Shown piece after piece: positions 31,678 to 40,300 of a stretch of DNA of 64,000 nucleotides. Each line of letters starts with the position of its first letter. Position 1 is the first letter of the stretch. This DNA comes from Chloroflexota bacterium (GTDB lineage: Bacteria; Chloroflexota; Dehalococcoidia; FW602-bin16). A model generated the notes under the pieces. The model did not search any database, was not told the origin of the DNA, and saw nothing but the letters and a program-made list of their open reading frames with translations. A program made the position numbers and the translations under genes. The stretch lies in NCBI GenBank assembly GCA_004297765.1, contig SCTZ01000023.1, positions 1 through 64,000 of the forward strand, given 5' to 3'.

Positions 31678-34524
31678 ATGATGGGAAGCCATCGACGCTT
31701 GCACGTATTCATCTTTCATTATTTCGCTGCCATGGTCGCGGTGGCGCTGGGCTTCTTGGTGCCGCTGGCGCCACTCGCGGTTCCGGTCGTCTACGCGGCC
31801 GAAACCCATTATCTCCACGCCGCCGCCGTCACGCTGGGAAGCACCACCTACGGAACGGTCAACACCACCGGCCTCGCGGGCACCTTGACGGAGGCCTCCG
31901 CCAACATTAACCAGAGCACCTGGCAGACCTTCTCCTTCGGCGGAAAGAACATGTGGGTCTCCGACGCAACGCCGTCGGGGGCCACCTGGACCCTAACGGG
32001 CAGTTGGAGCTTCACCATCTTCACTCGACAGACCCAATCCGAAAGGGCCCAGTTCAACTTTCGCGCCCGCATCTACAAGCTCGACACGAACAACAGCGCC
32101 ACGCTGCTGGCCACGTCCGGACAGAGCGGGCAGTTGAAGCCCTTCAACACCTATGGCAGCAGCATCACCTGGTCCCACAACCTGGCTAGCACCGTGCTCA
32201 GCGCGGGCGAGCGCTGGGGCGTGCAATTCCAGGCGCTGGCCGACCGCGACGAAGCCAGTCAGTTCGCCTACCTGGGCTTCGACGTCTCCGCACGAAACAG
32301 CTCGGTGACCGTTCCCAACTCCAAGCCCGTGGCGCCGACATCCACGCCAACGTCCACAGCTACCTCGACTCCGGCGAGCACGGACACCGCAACTGCCACG
32401 GCCACCGCTACCGACACCGCGACCGCGACCGCGACCGCGACCGACACCGCCACGGCGACCGACACAGCCACCGTCACCGCCACCGCAACCGACACGCCAC
32501 CAGGTCCCACGGCAACGCCGACCAGCACGCCTTTGCCCACCTCCACGCCAACCCGCACGGCGACACCCGCGGCCAGCTCCACCTCAGCCGCCACAGCCAC
32601 GGCAACGTCTACTGCCACTCCGACCTCGACCGCCACTGACACGGCAACCGCCACACCGACACTCACCGCCACGTCCACGGCCACAGCTACGTCCACCAGC
32701 ACACCCATCGTACCGGAGTTGGATTATCTGCACGCTATGACGATGACAATCGGGAGCAGTACCTTCAGGACGGCCAACACCAGCCTCCCGGCCGGCACGC
32801 TAGCCGAGGCCTCGACGTCGGTCAACAAAGACGCTTGGCAGAACTTCGCGTATGCAGCCACCAACATGTGGATCTCCGACGCCACGCCCGATGGCACGAC
32901 GTGGGTGCTGACCGGTCAATGGACGTTCCGGGTCCACGTCCGGCAATCCGTCTCGGGACCCCGTTTCTGGTTCCGTGCCCTCCTTTACAGGATCAGCATC
33001 GGCGGCACGGCGACCCTGATGGCCACCACCGCCCAGACGAATCGGATCGACACCGTGGGTACCGCCTACGCCGGTACGGTAACCAACCCCATCACGTGGA
33101 ACTACACGCTGGCCACCCAGGTGCTGAACCCTGGCGAATCCTGGGGCGTGCAGATCCAGGTGTTGGCCGACCAGAATACTGGCGGCAGCGTCTACCTGGG
33201 TTTCGACTCGACGGACCAGAACAGCAACATCACCGTCCCTAGCGGCAGGCCCGCGGCGGTCGGTCCTACGTCAACGGCAACGGCCACCACCACGCCGGGC
33301 ACGCCCACGGTCACGCCGACACCCACCACTACCGGAGTCGGCACGCCCGGCCCGGCCACGCCAACGCCGCAGAATCCCGCCCATAACGGGAACGTTTCCT
33401 GGAGAGACGGTTTGCCGAGCATCTGCGCGGGATGCCACCGCGTGCATACCTCGCCGGCCTCCAAGTCGCTCCAGGCTCGTTGGCCGGAAGAAGCTACCTG
33501 CTTCGTCTGCCACGACGGCAGCGGGGCGCCGAACATCAAGGCCCAGTTCGACAAGACCTACAAGATGCCTATAACCGCCACGGCCGGCATCCACTCCACC
33601 GCGGAGTACACGACCAAGGATCCCGCCAGTTTCTCTGGCACCAGCCGCCACGTGGAATGCACCGACTGCCACAACCCGCACTATGCCGGGAAGGTGACCC
33701 ATATCAACGGCACCAACTACGCCGCCGGTCCGCAGCAGGGAGTTTGGGGCGTGGCCGTGAACAACACGGCCGCATGGACGGCTCCCGAGTACTCCACGGT
33801 CAACCAGGTGACCCACGAGTACCAGGTATGCTTCAAGTGCCATTCTTCGTGGGCCTACGGCACCAACCCGCCCCTTTCGCCCAGCGGCGGCTTCTCCCAG
33901 ACCAACCAGCCAAAGGAGTTCAACACCCTCAACCCGGCCTACCATCCGGTGGAGGCGCCGGGCAAGAACCCGTTCACGGGGGCCAACGGCAGCTATGCCA
34001 GCTCGCTCATCAACGGCTTCAACCCCGGCAGTACCATGTTCTGCACCGATTGCCATCGCAGCGAGACTCCAACCGAGCTCAAGGGTCCCCACGGCTCGCA
34101 GTCGCCCTTCATTCTGCAGGGTAACTGGGACCGCACCACCGGGCAAAACCCCGGCAACCGAGGCATGCCCAGCACATCCAACCATCTGTGCTTCAAGTGC
34201 CACGACTACGATCGCTACACGAACTTCGACGCCAACCGCAACAACGGCTGGCAGACCGGGTTCTCGCAGAATGGAGGCGAGAACCTGCACGTGCGCCATG
34301 TTGGCAACGGGCGCAACAAGCTCAACAACGATCAACCGATCGTTTGCATGGATTGCCACGTGGCCGTTCCTCACGGCTGGCAGCGCGAACATCTGCTGGG
34401 CTTCGACGGCGACGGCGCGCCCTACATCAACCGCATTGGCGGTCTCAGCACCATCGACAGTTGGGCCAGCAGCGGGAACTGGGATCGTCCAAACTGCCAG
34501 ACGGCCATGGGCAATTGCAGGTAG
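31678..34524 (+). CDS. Secreted heptaheme cytochrome with two beta domains and Thr/Ala linkers
   Basis: The product is about 948 residues. A signal peptide ends near VVYAAE. Two homologous beta domains (about residues 45-215 and 350-510), each starting LHAxxxTxGSxTxxTxNT, are joined by a Thr/Ala-rich linker of about 125 residues with repeated TATATDTA units. After a second Thr/Pro linker the C-terminal part carries seven CxxCH motifs: CAGCH, CFVCH, CTDCH, CFKCH, CTDCH, CFKCH and CMDCH. The beta domains may bind surfaces or glycans and the linkers resemble glycosylated stalks. GTG 31672, ATG 31678 and ATG 31681 are possible starts. It begins only a few bases after the NHL gene. Confidence 0.85.
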   Translation: MMGSHRRLHVFIFHYFAAMVAVALGFLVPLAPLAVPVVYAAETHYLHAAAVTLGSTTYGTVNTTGLAGTLTEASANINQSTWQTFSFGGKNMWVSDATPSGATWTLTGSWSFTIFTRQTQSERAQFNFRARIYKLDTNNSATLLATSGQSGQLKPFNTYGSSITWSHNLASTVLSAGERWGVQFQALADRDEASQFAYLGFDVSARNSSVTVPNSKPVAPTSTPTSTATSTPASTDTATATATATDTATATATATDTATATDTATVTATATDTPPGPTATPTSTPLPTSTPTRTATPAASSTSAATATATSTATPTSTATDTATATPTLTATSTATATSTSTPIVPELDYLHAMTMTIGSSTFRTANTSLPAGTLAEASTSVNKDAWQNFAYAATNMWISDATPDGTTWVLTGQWTFRVHVRQSVSGPRFWFRALLYRISIGGTATLMATTAQTNRIDTVGTAYAGTVTNPITWNYTLATQVLNPGESWGVQIQVLADQNTGGSVYLGFDSTDQNSNITVPSGRPAAVGPTSTATATTTPGTPTVTPTPTTTGVGTPGPATPTPQNPAHNGNVSWRDGLPSICAGCHRVHTSPASKSLQARWPEEATCFVCHDGSGAPNIKAQFDKTYKMPITATAGIHSTAEYTTKDPASFSGTSRHVECTDCHNPHYAGKVTHINGTNYAAGPQQGVWGVAVNNTAAWTAPEYSTVNQVTHEYQVCFKCHSSWAYGTNPPLSPSGGFSQTNQPKEFNTLNPAYHPVEAPGKNPFTGANGSYASSLINGFNPGSTMFCTDCHRSETPTELKGPHGSQSPFILQGNWDRTTGQNPGNRGMPSTSNHLCFKCHDYDRYTNFDANRNNGWQTGFSQNGGENLHVRHVGNGRNKLNNDQPIVCMDCHVAVPHGWQREHLLGFDGDGAPYINRIGGLSTIDSWASSGNWDRPNCQTAMGNCR

Positions 34525-34572
34525 GTAATACCGATTGTGTTTGTCTTTGTCCTGATTTGCTGATGCAACGCC

Positions 34573-34695
34573 GAAGAACGCCCAGGGCTGAAGCCACTGG
34601 GCTGAGTCAACGAAGCCCGCCGAGGCGGGCTGACTACCGCGCCCAGCCCCTCGGAAGGGGCTTCGTTGTCTCAGCCCGCTCGCTTTAGCGGCGGA
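34573..34695. repeat. Cluster of short hairpin repeats between the heptaheme gene and resB
   Basis: Three stem-loops are adjacent: GCCCAGGGCTGAAGCCACTG and its near complement, AAGCCCGCC-GA-GGCGGGCT, and GCCCCT-TCGG-AAGGGGC. They match the general style of dispersed REP-like sequences. There is no T-tract, and resB follows within about 20-40 bases. Confidence 0.6.
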
Positions 34696-34713
34696 CGGGC
34701 GGTGGACAACAGG

Positions 34714-36291
34714 ATGCAACCAAGGACAATTGGTACAAGAATGCTCAAGGCGGTATCGACGCAAACAGCAATGGCGAACCAACAAGCAACACGGTCGCGG
34801 GTCACACACATCGCAGCTCTCCTCCGCCTGTTGCGCTCGCGCGAGCTGGCGCTGGTATTGCTGGGGGTGATCCTGGTTGGCGCCGTCTCCGGCACCCTGG
34901 TGCCGCAGAAGGCTCTGGTCTCACCCGCCGATTTTCAGAATTGGCAGACGGAGCACGCCCGATGGGCCGAGCTCGCCAACGGCCTCGGTCTCACCCGTGT
35001 GTACAACTCCTGGTGGTTCCTCACGCTCCTGGGACTGCTCTTCCTGAGTCTGCTGGTCTGCACAGTCTCCAACTGCCGGCGGACCTGGCGTATCGATCGG
35101 CATCGCCACCGTGAGGAGTGCGACGTTCCTCGCTCCGTCAGGAGGGACGGAGGGCACCTGACCATCCAGATGAGCGACACGCAACAGCCCCAACCGACTT
35201 CAGACGCCCATCCCCTCGTCCACGCCCCCTTCCAGCGAGCCTCGGTCGTGTTGCGTCAGGTGGGCTACCGCGTGCGTCCGGTCGCCAGCGGAAGCGCCCT
35301 CTTTGCCGGAAAGCGCCGCTACGGAATCTGGGGCTCGGCGATATTTCATCTTGGCCTCATGATCGTCCTACTGGGCGGCGCCTATAGCGGGGGCGGCAAG
35401 ATGGCCGGCTACTTCGAGCTGGCGGAGGGTCAGACCTTCACGGAGCAACGCGGTGGCTACCTGCAAATCGATGAGGGACCGCTCTTTCGAGAGCAGCATG
35501 CAAGCTTCCGGCTACGCCTGGACCAACTGCACACGCGCTACTGGGACAACGGCACGCTGCGCGAGATGTCGAGCGCCGTGACCGTGCAAGCTCCTTCGGG
35601 CGAGACCAGAACGGCCCTGCTTGGCCCGGGACGACCGCTGAGCTTCTTGGGCGCGTCTATCTACCAGGCCAACCAGCATGGCTTCGCCGTCCTCCTCTCA
35701 CTGAAGGATGCCGCGGGCAACACAATCAGCTCAGGTTTCGTCAATTTCGCAACACCGTCCGAGCCCACCCATCCCGCGACCAACCGCTTTCCTCTCCCCG
35801 GGGTCTCCCTCCAAGCCGAGGCGGACTTCTATCCGGCCCCACAGGCAGAAGCCCTCGACGTGGAGAACTGGTCGCAGGCGCGGCCGGACGAGTCCTGGCT
35901 GTATCTGTTCCTGCGTGATGAACAGGAGCGACTGGTTTTCCAGGGGCCGTTGGCCCTCGGTGACAGCATAACGTTCAATGGATACGCCTTGAGCTTTAAG
36001 CAGGTCTCCCGATGGGCAGGTTTCCCCGTGGTGCGAGATCCGGGTCTACCCATAATCTTCACCGGGTTCGGCCTGTGCATCCTGGGAGCCGCCATTATCT
36101 ACCTCTGGGTCCCCAGGCGGATCTGGGTCTGGGTCGAGCGCACGGCAGAGGGGAACCGCGCGCTCTGCATCGGCGGTCGGGCCGACAGGTATCAAGCATC
36201 GATGGATGAAGAGGTAGCGGAGCTCGCGACACGGATGATACTCTTGCACGATAGTTCCTTCGTGATTGGCCAGACCGAGTCGGTCGCCTGA
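34714..36291 (+). CDS. resB: ResB-like cytochrome c biogenesis protein (System II)
   Basis: The product is about 525 residues. Membrane segments near residues 45-65, 110-130 and 210-230, plus one near the C-terminus (about 445-465), flank a large extracytoplasmic domain, as in ResB/CcsB. LRSRELALVLLGVILVGAVS and a GTLVPQK motif mark the N-terminus, and YGIWGSAIFHLGLMIVLLGG a later helix. ResB with ResC/CcsA carries heme out and attaches it to CxxCH motifs, which the many cytochromes here require. ATG 34714 is chosen for GGTGGA upstream; 34741 is possible. The last six codons and the stop lie inside a perfect palindrome. Confidence 0.85.
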   Translation: MQPRTIGTRMLKAVSTQTAMANQQATRSRVTHIAALLRLLRSRELALVLLGVILVGAVSGTLVPQKALVSPADFQNWQTEHARWAELANGLGLTRVYNSWWFLTLLGLLFLSLLVCTVSNCRRTWRIDRHRHREECDVPRSVRRDGGHLTIQMSDTQQPQPTSDAHPLVHAPFQRASVVLRQVGYRVRPVASGSALFAGKRRYGIWGSAIFHLGLMIVLLGGAYSGGGKMAGYFELAEGQTFTEQRGGYLQIDEGPLFREQHASFRLRLDQLHTRYWDNGTLREMSSAVTVQAPSGETRTALLGPGRPLSFLGASIYQANQHGFAVLLSLKDAAGNTISSGFVNFATPSEPTHPATNRFPLPGVSLQAEADFYPAPQAEALDVENWSQARPDESWLYLFLRDEQERLVFQGPLALGDSITFNGYALSFKQVSRWAGFPVVRDPGLPIIFTGFGLCILGAAIIYLWVPRRIWVWVERTAEGNRALCIGGRADRYQASMDEEVAELATRMILLHDSSFVIGQTESVA

Positions 36292-36308
36292 GGCGACCGA
36301 CTCGGTCT
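36272..36308. repeat. Perfect 18-bp inverted repeat overlapping the resB stop codon
   Basis: Bases 36272-36289 are the exact reverse complement of 36291-36308 around one G. The tip is GGTCGCCT-G-AGGCGACC, as at 37284-37304, while the outer arms are AGACCGAGTC. The resB stop TGA (36289-36291) is at the centre, so the end of the protein (TESVA) is written by the repeat. Confidence 0.88.
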
Positions 36309-36358
36309 CGTGGTCGCGATCACGAGCTCCCTGATAGGAAAGAGCATGAGAGGAGATC

Positions 36359-37201
36359 ATGGACCCGCTTAATCTGTCAGCGTATCTCTACTGGGCCGCG
36401 GTGACTCTTTACGCGATCGCTACCGCGGCCTTCATGGTTGGGCTGTTCTGGCGCCGGCACGACGTGATCGTGTGGACGACCTGGCTGGTGGCCGGCGCTC
36501 TCCTGCCACATGGCGCGGCCATCTTGCTCCGCTGGATAATTGTCGGGCATGGGCCGTACATCAACCGCTACGAGGTTCTCTCATCCGACGTGTGGGTGGG
36601 TCTGGCGGCCTTCCTCGCGCTTCAGCTCCGCTTTCCGCGCCTGCGGCTGGTCGGGGCGGCCATCGCGCCCATCGCGCTGTTGCTCATGGGAATCTCCGCC
36701 CTGTCGACAGCCGACGTGGAGCCACTCCCCCCATCCCTGCGAAGCTATTGGCTTGTGATCCACGTGGGGTTCGCCAAGCTAGCCTTCGGCAACATCCTGC
36801 TCGCTTTCGGACTTGGCGTGCTCTTCCTGCTCAAAGAGCGCTCGCAACGCACGAGAGCGAACCATCATTTCTACGAGCGATTGCCAGTACTTGCCCGAAT
36901 GGACGAGCTGAGCTACCGATTCACGGGACTGGGGTTCGTCTTCCTGGCCGTCATGATCATGTCAGGCTCCATCTGGGCCAACGACGCCTGGGGCAATTAT
37001 TGGAGCTGGGACGCCATCGAGACATGGTCTCTAGCCACCTGGCTCTTCTACGGCATCAACCTACACCTGCGGGCCACCTATCGCTGGCGCGGTCCACGAG
37101 CGGCCTGGCTGACCATTGCGACCTTCGCCTTCATGGCAATCACCCTGAAGGGCGTGGCGTACATAACTCCAGGCGCACACGTTGAGTACCTGGCGAAGTA
37201 A
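36359..37201 (+). CDS. ccsA: CcsA/ResC cytochrome c assembly protein
   Basis: The 280-residue product has eight hydrophobic segments and the heme-handling WWD-type motif WGNYWSWDAIETWSL near residues 212-226, with conserved histidines in INLHLRATY and nearby loops. It starts at ATG 36359 with GAGGAGATC just upstream. With ResB it forms the System II cytochrome c synthase. The missing partners of that pathway (ResA thioredoxin, CcdA) are not in this window. It ends 12 bases before a MITE-like element and converges on the RND transporter gene. Confidence 0.9.
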   Translation: MDPLNLSAYLYWAAVTLYAIATAAFMVGLFWRRHDVIVWTTWLVAGALLPHGAAILLRWIIVGHGPYINRYEVLSSDVWVGLAAFLALQLRFPRLRLVGAAIAPIALLLMGISALSTADVEPLPPSLRSYWLVIHVGFAKLAFGNILLAFGLGVLFLLKERSQRTRANHHFYERLPVLARMDELSYRFTGLGFVFLAVMIMSGSIWANDAWGNYWSWDAIETWSLATWLFYGINLHLRATYRWRGPRAAWLTIATFAFMAITLKGVAYITPGAHVEYLAK

Positions 37202-37212
37202 AGAAGAAGCGC

Positions 37213-37353
37213 TAACTGAGTCGTTCCGTAAGTCAGTACCACGTTGCGGAGACGGCGCAGTTGGACCGCCGCCGTAGAACTCCGCGGTCGCCTGAGGCGA
37301 CCGCAGCGGTCTTTTCCGACAGGATGCCGCACTTGAGGAACGACGCACTAACT
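37213..37353. repeat. MITE-like palindromic element, family B copy 2
   Basis: The left end AACTGAGTCGTTCC and the right end GGAACGACGCACTAACT are inverted. The flanks match 11774-11911. The central tip GCGGTCGCCT-G-AGGCGACCGC (37284-37304) replaces the CCTTCCGCGGAAGG tip of the other copy. It fills the whole gap between two convergent genes, and its right end supplies the TAG stop (37348-37350) of the RND gene. Confidence 0.75.
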
Positions 37354-40300
37354 CTCCGACGAGCCCCACCGCTCCGTCAACTCCTGGACCAGGCTGTAGA
37401 CCACCGGCACCACCAGCAGAGTCAGCAGGGTCGAGGTGAGCAGTCCGCCGACGACCACGGTCGCGAGCTCAGAGGCGATGAGGGAGCCCTGCCCGAAGCC
37501 CAGCATGAGCGGGGTGAGGGCTAATATAGTGGCGGCGGCAGTCATCAGGATCGGACGGACGCGGGTGCGGCCGCCCTCGATCAGGGCCTCGCGTACGCCA
37601 AAGCCGCGGCGCCGCAGTTGGCCGACCAGATCCAGCAAGACCACGGCGTTGGTCACAACGATGCCGACCAGCATCAGCATGCCGATCATGGCGGACATGC
37701 CCAGAGATCGGCCGGTCAACAGGAGCGCCAGCAACGCACCCACGGAGGCCAGCGGCAGACTGGCCAGAATCACCAGCGGCTCGGAGAGTGAGCCCATGGT
37801 GGCCACCATCACCAGGTAGACCAACCCCACTGCCACCGCCAGGGCGATCCCCAGGTTAGAGAAGCCCTCCATCATCTGCTCGGCCACACCGCCCACCTGT
37901 ACCCTCACGCCGGCAGGCTTGTCCAAATCGTTCATCATCTGGCGAGCGGCGCTGCTGACGGCGCCGGTGTCTGCCTTCAGGACGTCGCCGCTGATCGTCG
38001 CTGCCCTCGCCTGATTGTGGCGAGTGATGCGCACGGGACCGTCCACGGAGCGCACGTCGGCGATCTCCGATAGTGGCACCGGGTTGATCGTGCCAACCGT
38101 CAGAGCTTTAAGCTTGTCCAGGCTATCTTTGTCGGCGGCGTTCACCTGGACGTAGACATCGATGGGTTTGCCATCCAGGGTCATCTTGGTAGCCTGCTGT
38201 CCTGTGATCATGTCTCTGACGGCCTGAACCACCTGAATGGCCGTCAGTCCATGCTGAAGAGCCGCGTCCGGCTTGACTTTGACGGAGACCTCCGGCTTCG
38301 ACACGGCCAGATCGCTGCGGACGTTGGCCAGTCCTTCGATCTGCCCAAGGGCCGATACCGCTCGGTTCGCGGTGTCAGAGACCTGTTCATAGTCGTCCCC
38401 GACTATCGTCACCTGTAGCTTGCTGGATCCGCCCTCCATGGTTTCCAGCGGCGAGACCACGATCGACGCGGCGCTGTCGATCGAGCTCAGCGATTGACGC
38501 AGGCTCTCGGCCACACCGTGCACGTCGGCCGAGGAGACCAGACGGACGAAGATATCGGCCGTCGACGCATTGCCCGCGCCTATACCTGTCATGCCCATCA
38601 GGGAGCCCGTGTTGCCAATCGTGGTCTGAAAGACCTCCACCTCCTTCAGATTGGACAACTGATTCTCCACCTGTTCGGCCACGGCCTCCGTGGCGTGCAG
38701 ATTCGTCCCGGGCGGCATCTCCACCGTCACCTGCAGGAGCTTCTCGGAGGAGGATGGCAGGAAAGACGTGCCGATGAACGGCAACGTCCAGAGCGATCCA
38801 ACGAAGAGCACCGCGGCCACCCCCAGCGTGGCCCGCCGGTGCCGCAGGGCCCAGGAGACGCCGGGGCTGCAGATGGCGTGGAGGCGAGGGGTGGAAGCTG
38901 GGGATTGGGGGCTGCGAGAGCGAGCCCCAGCCTCTAGCCTCCCACGGCCGGGCCGGACGAGAAAAGTCGCCAGCACCGGGATGATGGTCAGAGCCACGGC
39001 TAACGAGGCCAGTAGGGCGAAGGTGACGGTTAGTGCAAATGGCGTGAAGACCTGTCCGACGATGCCTCCCACGAAACCCAGCGGTAAGAAGACGGCCACC
39101 GTCGTGAGGGTAGAGATGGTGATGGCCGCGGACACCTCCCGGGCGCCCGCCGACGCGGCGCGCATGGGGGACTCGCCCCGCTGAACATGCCGATAGATGT
39201 TCTCCAGCACCACGATCGCGTCGTCCACCACCCGCCCGAGGGAGACCGTCAAACCGCCCATGGTCATGATGTTCAGGCTAAGATCGCGCCAGCCCATGAG
39301 AAGAAAGGCCACCAGGATCGAGACCGGAATGGACACGGCGGTCACCATGGTGGAGCGGGCATTGAAGAGAAACAGGAAGATGACGAGAACGGCAAAGAGG
39401 CCGCCCAGCAGACCTTCGCGCTCGAGACCGGAGATGGATTCCCGCACAGCGGTCGATTGATCTTCGATGACGACCACGCCCGCGTCGCCCAGGCCGGATT
39501 TGATCTCCGCGATCTTATGATTGACCGCGTCGGCCACCCGGACAGTGTTGGCGTCCCGCGTTTTGAAGATGAGCACGCCCACGCTGTTCTGACCATTGGT
39601 GCGCGTCAGACTGGCGTCCTCGGCCGTGCCCAGAGCAACCTGCCCCAGATCCCGGATATAGATCTGCGGGATGGACGGCATCTGCGGAATAGCCATGCCG
39701 GGTATCTGCCCGCCCGCGGGCAAGCCAGGTACCTGTCCGGTCCCGGATCCGATGCTGGCCGGCGGGCTCGCGGGAGCCCCCGGAGTGGTGGAAGTGGTCA
39801 GCGCCGCGGGGATGATTAACGTCATGCCGGGACGAATCGAGTTTGGATTGCTAAGCTGGGCCTTGTTGGCATCTACGATGCGCTGGAAGGCCCCGGCGTC
39901 CCCATAGAAACGCTGGGCTATGCTGGAGAGCGTATCCCCCGGCTTGACCTGGTACACCTCGTCGGGCTGCCGAGTTGGCTCGCTGCTGTCCGGGGAAGGC
40001 GGTCGCCAGGACTGCGGCACGCCTGAAAGACCTCCCGCCCCACCCATAGCTGATGCGCTGGGCAGCACGATCAGGTTCTCTACGTCCTGCAGCGAGAGCA
40101 ACTGGTTACCGACGCGCACCGGCAGATCCAGCCCACCCTCAGGGATGCCGCCGGACGGCGCGGCCACGTTGTTGGCCCGCAGCGAGCTCACCACCTGGGA
40201 GACCGTAACGTTGCGGGCTTTCAGCTGATCCGCCTTCAGCGAAACCACCACACGCCTTGCGGCGCTTCCGGTGATCTGGACGCTGCTGACCCCATCCACC

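Noticed and set aside
33271..34809. Minus-strand open frame of 512 codons
   Set aside because: It is opposite the heme-rich end of the heptaheme gene and start of resB; Val/Ala/Gly-rich shadow translation.
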